A stretch of 64,000 bases of DNA, taken from contig CM032121.1 of NCBI GenBank assembly GCA_018894105.1, positions 39,278,230 through 39,342,229 on the forward strand, written 5' to 3'. The translations under genes and the position numbers were made by a program. The notes beneath the pieces were generated by a model that made no database searches, was not told the origin of the DNA, and saw nothing but the letters and a program-made list of their open reading frames with translations. Source of the DNA: Jacaranda mimosifolia. Taxonomy: Eukaryota; Streptophyta; Magnoliopsida; Lamiales; Bignoniaceae. This document shows positions 11,501 through 22,423 of this stretch, one piece after another. Position 1 is the stretch's first letter. The number at the start of each line of letters is the position of its first letter.

Positions 11501-13620
11501 TCCACCTCAGGGTGCTTTCGTGGCCCACCCTGCAACTGCTTCTTGAAACATTGTACAACTCAATAAATGTCTGGCACCCGTTATCCACCAGAAAACTTCC
11601 TATTTTACTGCATATATAATTATTATTCCTAAAAGTTTCTTTTGTTGTTTTTTCTTTTGTATATGTCCAACTTAAAACAACTTATTTTCAAACTTTCTGC
11701 AGTTTATTGCTTCTTTCTATCAACATGTGGTGGTCCAAAGACGGGTACCTCTCTCTCTCTCTCTTTGTTTATCTACGTAGTGTGTGTTACTCTGCTCCTA
11801 TGCTTTTAGATTCACATTGTCACCTATTATACAACCATCTATGCCTGCAAGGGAAAAATTTATTTTAATGATAAAAGTAGTTCGCTTTAAATTATGTACA
11901 TCATACTAAACAGTATGTTACAAGATGTTGGTTACTTTTAGCAGCATTGCTGCATCTATGAACGCAAAATGCAAGTTGCAGGCAACCGTCATTGTTTATA
12001 TACCATGTTCTCAATAAATTGTTCATTGATTTAAACATTGGTTAAAGTTGTTCTTTCTACCCTACACATTAAATGGCAAAACATAGTGTTGGGGCCATCA
12101 TTTGATAAATGATAATTTAATTAATGCATCAGCAATATCAATATATGCAACTTTACCAATTCCTGTATAATTTGGAAATTTTTGTGCAAGATTATACAAT
12201 GTACATTTTAAACACAAATTTTACCTCTCTGGTTTTAGGAGTTATTTTACTCCTGGAATACACATATTTCAGAAGGCTACTATTAGAAACATGCTTGTAT
12301 ACTGTTGGAAAATTTCCCTCGACATCTTCTTTGTCAGTTTCTTTTACATTGGACTATTTTCTTGCTGCAATATGTTTTGGGGCAGGATAGGACATGTTAC
12401 TGAAAAAAATTAATTTCTGCCATGACATAGGTTAAAAACCCACTCGAGGAAAATGAAATAGTTGGGATCACTAATTACATTGACTTTGGTTTTGAGTTGC
12501 AGACAAGGTATTTCCACTATTAGTTGTACACATCTGAATATGATTAATGCCTCTATTGAGTTCACGCCATACCGAAGTAATAAAACAAAATAAAGGTTTA
12601 TCCTAATGCTTTCTCTGAAGGGTCGATGATGACATATCATCAAACAATGTTCAAGATTCCACTTTTCAAGTTGCTGCATCTTGGCAAGCCAATAAGAACT
12701 TTTTAGTTAAGGTGACACTTAAAGCTAGATCATTTGTGTTGAGCTGTATTGATTTGTTAATGACTTTGTTTTAAGAAATTCATCTGTCATTTCCTCAGGG
12801 AAAGGTGGGGCCTCTCAGCTCATCAATAGCTTTAGCTTTCAAATCATGGTGGAAACCTTCTTTCACATTAAGCATGTCAGGTATATCTGCTGTAATTTCC
12901 ACTTTGGGTTATTGGAGCATGTATGCATGAAATTCTGTCCCTCACAACACACACACACACACACACAGCTTATCTGGTTGATGCTTTAGACTGGCACATA
13001 CTTCCTTGTCATTTTTGATTGTGTTTTCACCTCATATCATATATCGAATGGGATAAATAACGATTATGGGAACTACATCTGTAAGCTTAAGCCCATCGAT
13101 AATGTATAAAGAAATATGATATCTTTCCTCTCCTCCAACTTCCCACAACCCCTCCTTCCAACAATTGGTTAAAAGCTTTGTATATTTTACACATACAGAG
13201 ATGAAAATATGCTATTCTTTGAGCATAACAAAATTGTTTGGCCTGCAGCTGTTAGAGATCGGACCAGGGCAGAGACAGCCTTCGGATTTGGTATTCGTGT
13301 TGACAACATTCGGGAAGCAAGGTCAGATGCATTCCCATTTGTCCCGCTGCATGTTTTTGGAAGTTCTATTGGAGCTTGACATTTGATTCAGTGTAGCTTC
13401 ACTTTTCTGCTTCATTTATTTGATAATCGTTCTTCATTGTATGATATGCAGTTATCAAAGGGCTGATCCCAATTTTGTGATGCTGACGCCAAACAAAGAG
13501 CATCTAGCTGAGGGCATCCATTGGAAAATTGGGCAAAGACCAGTGCTTCAATCCGATCTCAATTCTGGAAATTTCGATGGCATCCCCAAGGAATTAAGAC
13601 CCTTGAACAAAATTTTGTAG
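8583..13620 (+). CDS. Putative outer-membrane beta-barrel protein, 14 exons, 426 aa
   Basis: Exons: 8583-8680, 8779-8923, 9520-9587, 9674-9727, 9816-9899, 9999-10084, 10367-10447, 11123-11253, 11703-11744, 12431-12507, 12621-12711, 12799-12880, 13249-13321, 13452-13620. All introns are GT-AG and the joined frame is open for 426 residues. The N-terminus is short and proline-rich (residues 9-15 EPPPPPP), with no clear transit peptide. There is no long hydrophobic helix. From about residue 80 to 380 the chain alternates polar and hydrophobic residues with many glycines and aromatics (for example INYIDFGF-like strands and FKSWWKPSFTLSMS near 335-345), as in porin-type barrels of plastid or mitochondrial outer membranes. 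The C-terminus (about 385-426) is conserved-looking but unrecognised. I am sure of the gene structure, fairly sure of the barrel character, and unsure of family name or organelle. Confidence 0.85.
12943..12966. repeat. (CA)n microsatellite in an intron
   Basis: About a dozen CA dinucleotides in the intron between exons 12 and 13 of the beta-barrel gene. Confidence 0.9.
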
Positions 13621-15332
13621 TCTTTAGTAATCTTCTTCTTCAGATACACGTGGAATATCATACCAATTCATTTTAGTGTTGAGAAAATATTGTCCTCATA
13701 GTCTAAAATAGAATTTGAATTTAGAAGGTGTTTGGCTAAATTTATCTAAAACATATCGCGGACTTCTATATTTTATAAGAAGTTTTTAATTTTATAAAAA
13801 GTTAGGTTCTATTTTAAAAATAAATTGTTAAATACTTTTGAGTGAGAAATGTTTAAATTTATTATTAAAATAATTTTATAATTAATATAATTAAAATTAT
13901 AAGAATTCGTCCAAGTTGTAAGAATGAGTTAAGAATTTTTTAGAGCATGTTTGGATTGTTTTCAAAGTGATTTTCTGTTTTATGTCAAATTTTAAAAGTA
14001 AAAAGTTAGTTATGAGTTTAGATTTGAAAATGAAACGTTGTTTGTATGTTTTATTTAAAATGAAATAATTATATAGGATTGAAAATGCGATGTATTTGAA
14101 TATTGCGTTTTTGTATTAAAAGTTGTGCAAATAAGAGTAGGGGAAAATAGGGCGTGAAAATACGTGTGTTTGAAAAAAATATTTTAAAAATAAAAATATT
14201 TATAATAATAGGAAAAAAATTAATAATTTTTTATGTTCATTTTTTGAAGAAAATGAAAAGGGAGCACTTATTATTTTATGAATGTTATAAATTTACTTCA
14301 ACACTCTCTCGAGTGTGTTTTTCGCCTTTTATTATTCTGAGGTCCAATTATTTCTAATCCAAATATCCGGCAAATCCAAAATTTTATAGGACTATCCATA
14401 CGAGCCATTAAATTGGGTCAGGCTCAATTTATTTATTTATTTTTTGTTCATACACACACATCAAGAGTTCGTTCGAGCTCCTGACCTTTTATGTGAGAGA
14501 CTTATTTCATTAGGCCACAAGTCACTCGAGAACGCTCAATTTAATTAAAGGTAAAATTTACTTTACCCCCTTGTACTCAAATTTCGTCTCACTATATCCC
14601 CCTATACTTTAACTGCATCGCTTTGCAGCTTGTACTCTCAATTTTGCTTTACTTGCTTTAACACAATTAAAGCCTCTTCAATTCCTGTAGGAAACTAAGC
14701 AAAAATGGTTAGATATCATATTTTATATTTATATACCCAAAATGCTTATACCTCAATATTTTTTTGCCAATCTCTCCCAAATACTCTTCTCTTATACGAA
14801 TACACAAATTTTGTACAAAATAATATTAAATTAAATTAAAAGATCTAAGTTGAATGTTGAAATATGAAATCGGGACATCACTATTGACTGTAATACAAAT
14901 ATATCAAAAACTTGCATCATATACTAATAGTACATCTCTAGAAAAAACAAAGATTTTCAATAAAGAAAACTCAATTAATAATACTCAGATCCCATTTTTT
15001 CCTCCATAAAATTGCTTCACTAATTCTATCTTATTACCTAATATATCTCTCTATGAAATCATAAAAAATAAAATAAAATAAATATGTCTTTAGCACCAAG
15101 TAGCAACAAAACTACGTGTAGCCTTTAAGAAACACGTTTTCGTTATATATTTTTGGTCATTTTATATTTTTAAATCTTCAAATATAATTTTTTTTATGGA
15201 GAAAATGAGTTTTTTTTGTTAAATAAATAATTAAAAATTACGGGAAACTTCCATCTTTTAAAAAATAAATTGTTAATGGTGTTAAGAAGATGAAAAGAAT
15301 TTAATAAATTGAATAATTTAAATAAAATTTAG
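13621..15332. other. Intergenic, AT-rich
   Basis: Downstream of the beta-barrel gene and up to the target duplication of the Ty3/Gypsy element. It contains one SINE (listed). Blocks such as GGTGTTTGGCTAAATTTATC near 13728 and GCATGTTTGGATTG near 13944 hint at decayed MITE ends, but partners were not found. No gene is supported. Confidence 0.6.
14432..14533 (-). mobile_element. tRNA-derived SINE with 10-bp target duplication
   Basis: A minus-strand element of about 100 bp. The A-box-like TGTGGCCTAATGAAAT and B-box-like GGAGCTCGAACGAAC are followed by TGTGTGTATGAACAAAAAA and a TAAA tail. Perfect repeats GCTCAATTTA flank it at 14422-14431 and 14534-14543. Confidence 0.8.
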
Positions 15333-15337
15333 AGTAT

Positions 15338-16165
15338 TGATGCTAAAAATAATCTGCCTGAGCACCAATTAACAAAGCAAGAACAAAAAAATCCCCTTTT
15401 TCTCTTCAGTGTCTCAGTCTTAATTTCAATATATCTTACAACCTTTTACTAATGCTTTTTATGTGACTAAACATCCAAATACTTGGGTTCATAACTGCCT
15501 ACTAAAACACTCACTATCTTGTTACAACTGAATTAATAAAACGGAGCCACGTGTAGCCCATGTTCCTCTTTTTTCGGTTGTGCATGGCACCATGGGAACC
15601 AAAGCAAATCTAAGTGCAGCGCGGCTCTTCCCTTGACTTCAGCTCGGCTCTACCTTTGACTCCAGCTCAGCTCTTCCCTTAACTTCAGCTTAGCTCTACC
15701 TTTGGCTTCAGCTCAGCTCTTCCCTTGACTTCAGCTCGGCTCTACCCTTGGCTTCAACTCAGCTCTACCTTTAGTTTCAGCTCAGCTCTACCTTTAGCTT
15801 CAACTCAGCTCTTTCTTTGAATTCAACTCAGCTCTTCCTATGAGTTCAACTCGGCTCTTCCCATGGGTTCAGCTTGGTTCTACCCTTGGCTTCAACTCGG
15901 CTCTTCCTTTGGCTTCAGCTCAGCTCTACCTTTGGCTTCAGCTCAGCTCTTCCCTTGACTTCAGCCGAGCTCTACCCTTGGCTTAAGCTCGGCTCTTTCC
16001 ATGAGTTCAGCTCGGCTCTTCCCATGGGTTCAGCTCGGCCCTTCCCATGGGTTCAACTTGGCCAATCGGGGTCAACTTAGCTACAAGAAGGGATATATTT
16101 AAGCTCAACTCTAGTTGTAGCAGCCTTAATGTGTGCCTTTAGCTCGGGCTGTTATGTCCACATCA
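15338..16165 (-). repeat. 3' LTR (828 bp)
   Basis: Read on the minus strand it starts TGATGTGGACATAAC and ends AGCATCA. It carries an array (about 15620-16070) of a unit of roughly 24 bp such as CAGCTCGGCTCTACCCTTGG. The other LTR has fewer units, which explains most of the 108-bp length difference. Confidence 0.92.
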
Positions 16166-16179
16166 CATCTCCTCTCTCA

Positions 16180-16840
16180 AATTTAGTTCAAAGTATTTTG
16201 AAGTATAATCAAGTCCAGGCTAAAGGTATATTAAGCTCAAACCTTACAGACGCCAAGTTTGTTGCTATCAATTTAAGCGAGACGAATGAGATATTGCCGA
16301 GCCATCTGCCCTGGCTGAGGTGCCTTTTACGGTCGAGCTGAATGAACAGCCTGTTCCTCTTGACGTCGAGAACCCAATCGAGACAACTGTTCTCAATGCT
16401 GCACAGACTGCTCCTAGTGTAGAGAAAACTACTCACAATGTGGCAGAGACTACCCTTGGCGTGTCTGAGGATGCCCTCTATGCTGTAGTTGACTTTCCCC
16501 CTTTGCCTTTTCCTTGACGTTAAAGATTAGCTTTCCAAAGGCCAACGTGTCAGGGCCTCTTATTTTGCTTTGCAACTATTGTAATGCCCATTTTGTACTA
16601 AGACTTTAGGATGAATGAAGATTTGTTTTCCTCCATTTAACTTATTTGCATTATTCCACCATTTTTTGCAGTGTTCAACTGAGCCGCGGAGAAGCTCTTT
16701 AGGCTATCGGCTTGGCTATAAATTTGGCCACGCTATTAGTCTTTATGCCCGCGTAGCTCGATAACGCATTTCTTTTTGCTAGTTTTTTTTTTTTTCCAGA
16801 ACATCCAAGTCGAGCTGCGCTTGGGCCTTTGTCCATCACA
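16180..16840. other. Spacer between polypurine tract and minisatellite of the Ty3/Gypsy element
   Basis: Unique-looking, moderately GC-rich DNA inside the retrotransposon. On the plus strand a short open frame (16320-16517) contains repeated ET/VE-rich residues, but I do not recognise a protein and see no reason to call a gene. No integrase remains are visible on either strand. Confidence 0.6.
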
Positions 16841-17800
16841 TATTAAATCAGCCGAGCTGATTTCAGATGGGCCTTTGCCTTTCATTTGCCTCTTACTTGG
16901 ACATTCGTCCATTGTATATCAGATCAGCCGAGCTGATTTTCAATTGGGCATTCGCCTCTTTTACTTGGACATTCATCCCTTGCATATCAGATCAGCCGAG
17001 CTGATTTTCAGTTGGGCATTCTCCTATTTTACTTGGACATTCGTCCATTGCATATCAGATCAACCGAGTTGATTTTCAGTTGGGCATTCGCCTCTTTTAC
17101 TTGGACATTCGTCCATTGCATATCAGATCAGTCGAGCTGATTTTCAGTTGGGCATTCGCCTCTTTTACTTGGACATTCGTCCCTTGCATATCAGATCAGC
17201 CGAGCTAATTTTCAATTGGCCATTCGCCTCAGATCAGTCAGGCTGATTTTCAGTTGGGCATTCGCCTCTTTTACTTGAATATTTGTCCATTGCATATCAG
17301 ATCAGCCAGGCTGATTTTCAATTGGTCATTCGCCTCTTTTACTTGGACATTCGTCCATTGCATATCAGATCAGCCGAGCTGATTTTCAGTTGGGCATTCG
17401 CCTCTTTTACTTAGACATTCGTCAATTGCATATCAGATCAGTCGAGCTGAATTTCAGTTGGGCATTCGCCTCTTTTACTTGGACATTCGTCCCTTGCATA
17501 TCAGATCAGCCGAGCTGAATTTCAGTTGGGCATTCGGCTCTTTTACTTGGACATTCGTCCTTTGCATATCAGATCAACCGAGATGATTTTTAGTTGGGCA
17601 TTTGCCTCTTTTACTTGGACATTCATCTGTTGCATATCAGATCAGTTGAGCTGATTTTTAGTTGGGCATTCGCCTCTTTTATTTGGACATCGTCCCTTGC
17701 ATATCAGATTAGTCGGGCAGATTTTCAGTTGGGCATTCGCCTCTTTTACTTGGACATTCATCTATTGCATATTAGATTAGTCGAGCTAATTTTCAGTATT
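16840..17800. repeat. Minisatellite, 68-bp unit, about 14 copies
   Basis: The unit contains GCATATCAGATCAGCCGAGC, TGATTTTCAGTTGGGCATTC and GCCTCTTTTACTTGGACATT. Unit starts fall 68 bp apart (for example GCATATCAG at 16982 and 17050). Some units are truncated, for example near 17215. It lies downstream of the RT remnant in element orientation, where RNase H and integrase are expected. Confidence 0.9.
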
Positions 17801-17971
17801 GGGGAAGGAATAATGACTGAACTTCAAAACAACTTACAAGAAATCAAAACTATTCAGGACTAAATCTTAACGAAAACAAATGCCAATGTAAGGTAGAACT
17901 AGTAATGCAAGTTTCAACAAAAGGAAATTACGTGTAAAAACGCCGAAGATTTTGCACATTCCAAGGCCGAG

Positions 17972-18862
17972 CTACTTTCTTGCCTTCTGTAATATCTTGA
18001 AAAAGGGGAGACTTCTGTCGGCAGAGCGGGATATAAACCTGCTCAGAGCGGCTATCCTTCCCGCCAACCTTTGGACCTCATTCACGTTTCTGGGCGGGCT
18101 CATCTCCATGATAGCTCGAATTTTCTCTGGGTTTGCTTTGATCCCCCTCTTCATCACCAGGTAGCCTAGAAACTTGCCTCCCTTCACTCCAAAGACGTAC
18201 TTCTCCGGGTTGAGCTTCATCCCATATCTGCGCAGAGTTTCAAATGTCTCCTTCAAATCTTCTACATGATCAGCTCGGCTCACACTCCTTACCAATATAT
18301 CGTCAACATATACTTCCATGTTTCGGCCGATTTGATACTTAAATATCCGATCCACTAGTCTCCACTTGCAATCCTCCGTGCTGAGGGGAATCTGATTATA
18401 TCCTTGCGAGACATCCATCATGCTAAGGAGCTCACACCTAGAAGTAGAATATACCAACAAGTCAATCCTAGGCAGATGATAGAAATCCTTCGGACAAGCT
18501 TTGTTCAAGTCCCTGAAGTTTATGCACACTCTCCACTTGTGCGCATGCTTTGGTACCAACACCACATTGGAGATCCATTCTGGGAACTGGATTTCCACAA
18601 TATGCCTGGCATCTAGAAGCTTCTCCACCTTCTGCTGAATGATACAATCTTTCTTGGGACCGAAATGCCTCTTCTTCTGCTTGATTGGTCTAACAGTCGG
18701 GGTCAACATTTGAGCTTGTGCTCGGCTACTGTGGGGTCTATTCATGTAAGATCCCTGACAGAAAAAGTAAAGATGCCTACATACTCTCTCAATGCAGTGA
18801 TTAATTCTACCTTCAAATTTGTCTCCAGGTGGGAACTTATCCGCGTGATCTTGCTAGGATCT
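17972..18862 (-). pseudogene. Reverse transcriptase remnant of the Ty3/Gypsy element
   Basis: The open stretch 18745-17972 (257 codons) carries RT signatures: a VCINFRDLNKACPKD block (residues about 72-86), MDVSQGYNQIPL, the catalytic YVDD, and FLGYLV. Between the segment after NQIPLSTEDC and the stretch before YVDD, an internal block normally found in RT palms is missing, roughly 27 residues, without loss of frame. RNase H and integrase do not follow. Catalytic activity is very unlikely. Confidence 0.88.
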
Positions 18863-19595
18863 CATGGTATCAGTTCTACAAATAAGAGCTCTCCTGCTGG
18901 TTCAAGTTTTTGCTGCCTTTCTGCCATCAGAGGCATACCCGAACCATTCTGTCTCTGCTTGTGTATGATCTCCTCATCCTTATTACATCTCTTCCTCACT
19001 GCATCAACATAACACTTATGGGATTTATATTGATCTCCCACCACTTCCCATACCATTCTCCCCACCACATAATTCAATTTCATATGGTATAGGGAAGTTA
19101 CCGCTTGGAAGAGCTGCAACATAGGTCTGCCAAAAATCACGTTATATGCAGAAGGAGCATCAACTACCAAGAAGTTTACCATACAGGTCTTCCAATACAT
19201 TTATGTTCCTAAAGAGACTGGTAAGGAAATTCGCCCCTGGGTTTGACTGCTTCTCCTGAAAACCCGAACAATGATGTCTCTACAGGCTCCAGCATGGTGT
19301 TCTCCAGATCCATCTGCTGAAAAACATCATAGAAAAGGATATCGGTCGAGCTGCCACTATCAATAAAAATACGGGCCACTTCGAAGTTAGCAATCATAGC
19401 TGTAATAACCAAGGCATCTTGATGAGGTAGATGCAAGGCTTTCAGGTCATCCGGTCTGAACTGAATAATAGAGATGTCGTTGTTGCTGGAGACAGAAGCA
19501 ATTTCCATGTTCATGTGCACTGCAGCTTGAGCCCTAGCCCTCCTGGCTCGATGAGTGTCCCTTTCGATCGGACCTCTAAAAATCAAATGGATCAC
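18862..19595 (-). pseudogene. Aspartic protease remnant of the Ty3/Gypsy element
   Basis: The piece 19595-19209 holds the catalytic triplet in IDSGSSTDILFYDVF. The piece 19200-18862 holds the later protease strand VDAPSAYNVIFGRP. The two are in different frames, so a frameshift near 19200-19208 splits the domain. Confidence 0.85.
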
Positions 19596-19689
19596 CTATT
19601 TGACCATCCTAGTTTTATTAGTATCCCTCTCCCCATCAGGCTGACGTGCTCTCTGCTGTCCCTCCAGCACAGCTTGTGCTGGGCGTCCG

Positions 19690-21413
19690 TACCTATTTTC
19701 GATTTCAGCCATATCCACAAATTCATTCAACTGCCCATTTTGCACCAGTTGCTCCAACTCATTCTGGAGATGATCACATTATTCTATCATGTGCCCATAC
19801 TCGTGGTGGAAATGGCAAAACTTGTCTGACTTGGGAAGCCTCGGAGGGTTTCTATGGGTGCGTGGCCACCGCAGTAGGTTGAGATGCTCAATGGCCTACA
19901 TGACCTGCTCCCTTGGCAGCCTTAAGGGGGTGTAATAATCAAACTGGGGACCTATCATCGGTGGAGCCTTCACTTGTCGTACAAGTGCTGCTCTGAACCT
20001 CTCTTCCTGCTTGGGTTTTTTGGTGATAGAATCTTCCCTTCTCTCATTTCTCTTTTCTCTCAGCTCCTTCTCTTTCGCCTCACTATCCTCATCTTCATGA
20101 ATGTATTTCTCCGCACGCCACAAGAGCTCGTCATAACTATCAGTCGATTTTCTGCTCAAAGACCTGAAAAAGGGGCCAGGTCGAAGTCCTTGGGCAAACG
20201 CACTGCTCAACAACTCTGGAGTGGCTGATGGGACATCTAAAGCAACTGTGGTGAATCGCTTAACAAAACTCCTCAAGCTCTCAGTCTCTTTCTACTGAAA
20301 GGAGAGCAAGTTCTGTGCACTCCGCCTATACTGCTTGTTACTAGTGAACTGATGTAGGAACATTCGGGTGAACTCGTTAAATGTATGAATGGACTTGGAT
20401 GGAAATTGCCCAAACCACCTCTAAGCAGTTTCTCCTAGAGTAGTAAGGAAAGTTCTGCATTTCAATCCGTACGAAAATTGATACAACATGGACAAATTTT
20501 TGAACTCGTATAGGTGATCAACAGGGTCTGCAGTACCCATGTACCTGGGCATACTGAAAGATTTGTGATTCTTTGGGAAGGGGTCCTGGAGTATGGCTTC
20601 GATGAAGGGTGAAGCCTTGATCTTTTCCCCTACCTTACCCTCCATCTTCCTTCTCATCTCACCCAACTATCTTCTCATTTCCTCTATTCCTGCAACCAAA
20701 TCTGCCCAGGGCTTTTGTTTCTTATCTAGGGCATGCCTCACAGACACCTGACTTTCCGCTACTGCTTCTGCTTCTCCAGCCATATGGGTGTGGATCCTCA
20801 TATCTAACTCCTTGGGCAAACCACAAATGCCACCTGCCTTCATTGGCTCATCCAATACTCCTACTAGTGCTACCGTTGTCTTGTGCCTTCCCCCCATAAA
20901 CAATCCCAGATTATTGGGGAAATGTGGCCCAGCTATTACCGTGCCTTGCGCAACTGCTCCAGAAATGAGGGTTGCCCTGGGACTTTGAGCAGTGGTTCCA
21001 CCCACAGGCCTAGGTGCCACCGACGTGGCCGTCATCCTCGCCGGAGGTGTGGGGTTAACCAACCTCGGGACGGGGGAAAAAGACACTAGATTGGGAAATG
21101 GAATATTGGGTGCAATTCCTGGCAGGTAGGGAATGACCATGGGGCTTGGCGACATCAGCAGGGGTGTTGCGTGCATCGCTCCGACGGAATGAGTAGAAGT
21201 GATGATGCCAAATGTCGACCACAGGAAGTTAGCCAACTGCATAGTGGTCATATGTCCTACCATCGGAGGTATTGGGGCGGTTTTTCCTCCCATAACAGCC
21301 GTTGGTGCCACAGCCACTGGAGGCGGGGCTGTGGCGGCCATGGCTGTCTGCTCACTCTGCGTCGTTATCCTCATACTTATCTCTTCATTATCTCCTGAAT
21401 TACTCATTCTCAC
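19690..21413 (-). pseudogene. gag remnant of the Ty3/Gypsy element
   Basis: One minus-strand frame runs from the ATG at 21413 to at least 19896, broken by in-frame stops at about 20667, 20421 and 20277 and again at 19896. All four are TAG. The N-terminal third is rich in P, A and T. The middle has the retrotransposon capsid pattern (PRYMGTADPVDHLYEFKN, then RSFVKRFTT and SSAFAQGLRPGPFFRSL). Further on, a CHFH...H segment resembles a nucleocapsid-like end. It is not translatable as one protein. Confidence 0.85.
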
Positions 21414-21449
21414 GTACTCATTCTCACGTCTTGACTCTTAATCTAGTTT

Positions 21450-21468
21450 CCCACAGATGGCGCCAAAT
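21450..21468 (-). other. Primer-binding site
   Basis: Minus strand ATTTGGCGCCATCTGTGGG directly after the 5' LTR. It is close to the site at 598-615 in the other Ty3/Gypsy element, so the two belong to related lineages. Confidence 0.8.
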
Positions 21469-22188
21469 TGATGCTAAAAATAATCTGCCAGAGCACCAAT
21501 TAACAAAGCAAGAACAAAAAAATCCCCTTCTTCTCTTAAGTGTCTCAGTCTTAATCTCAATTTGTCTTACAATCTTTTACCAAGGCCTTTTATGTGACTA
21601 AACGTCCTACTACTTGGGTTCATAACTGCCCACTAAAACACTCACTATCTTGTTACAACTGAATCAATAAAACGGAGCCACGTGTAGTCCATGTTCCTTC
21701 TTTTTTGGTCGTGCGTGGCACCATGGGAACCAAAGCAAATCTAAGTGCAGCATGACTCTTCCCTTAACTTCAGCTCGGCTCTACCTTTAGCTTCAGCTCA
21801 GCTCAGCTCTTCCCTTGACTTCAGCTCGGCTCTACCCTTGGCTTCAACTCGACTCTTACCTTGGCTTCAGCTCAGCTCTACCTTTGGCTTCAACTTAGCT
21901 CTTCCCTCGACTTCAACTCGGCTCTACCCTTGGCTTTAGCTCAGCTCTTCCCTTGGCTTCCGCTCGGCCCTTCCCATGGGTTCAACTCGGCCCTTCCCAT
22001 GGCTTCAGCTCGACTCTACCCATGAGTTCAACTCGGCTCTTCCCATGGGTTCAACTCGACTCTTCCCATGGGTTCAGCCCTGCCAATCGGGGTTAACTTA
22101 GCTAAAAGAAGGGATGTATCTAAACCCAACTCTAATTGTAGCAGCTTTAATGTGTGTGCCTTTAGCTCGGGCTGTTATGTCCACATCG
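21469..22188 (-). repeat. 5' LTR (720 bp)
   Basis: Pairs with 15338-16165. Its outer terminal base differs: it starts CG instead of TG on the minus strand, a point change after insertion. It has fewer copies of the 24-bp unit than its partner. Confidence 0.92.
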
Positions 22189-22423
22189 AGTATATAAAAC
22201 AAAATGATATAATTAAAAATATAGAAGAATAAAGTGGGATGAATTTTGAATACAACAGTTAAGGTGGATTTTACCCCATTACTGCGGAGAATTCTGGAGA
22301 ATCTAGATTCTAGACTCATTTACCGCATTGAAAACGAAATAATAAAGAAAAAGAAAAAAGAACTCCAATTACCCGCAAGAGAAATTTGACTCTTTTCAGT
22401 TGTCGAGAACTGGCACAGTAAAA
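22189..22423 (+). promoter_or_regulatory. DEG1 upstream region with TATA-like box at the insertion junction
   Basis: Only 235 bp separate the Ty3/Gypsy element from the DEG1 start codon. A TATATAAA sequence lies at 22191-22198, overlapping the right-hand target duplication AGTAT (22189-22193). Because the target was duplicated, the pre-insertion TATA-like sequence was kept on the gene side. Whether it is the working core promoter is not shown by sequence alone. Confidence 0.5.

Larger units (their letters stand above)
15338..22188 (-). mobile_element. Complete but defective Ty3/Gypsy LTR retrotransposon, 6.85 kb
   Basis: Two LTRs (15338-16165 and 21469-22188) bound the element, and the 5-bp target duplication AGTAT lies at 15333-15337 and 22189-22193. 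It is transcribed on the minus strand. Inward from the right LTR are a primer-binding site (ATTTGGCGCCATCTGTGGG, about 21450-21468), gag, an aspartic protease, and reverse transcriptase ending near 17972. Next comes a minisatellite in the place of RNase H and integrase, and then a polypurine tract (GAGAGAGGAGATG, 16166-16178). Protease, then RT, with this primer site fits the plant Tat-like group of Ty3/Gypsy. Several stops, a frameshift and an RT deletion show that it is non-autonomous. Confidence 0.93.

Noticed and set aside
13165..13386. Plus-strand frame of 73 codons
   Set aside because: Wrong-frame shadow over exon 13 of the barrel gene.
15874..16080. Open frame with repeated SSALPL/ARPFPW residues
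   Set aside because: Translation of the 24-bp tandem array in the LTR (period divisible by three), without start context or partner.
16840..17800. Regularly spaced repeats that could suggest a CRISPR array
   Set aside because: The 68-bp units are contiguous with no unique spacers, lie inside a plant retrotransposon and have no cas genes: a minisatellite.
17594..17863. Open frame of 89 codons with repeated LFYLDIHLLHIRS
   Set aside because: Simply the translated minisatellite; the 68-bp period is not a multiple of three, so it is not a conserved coding repeat.
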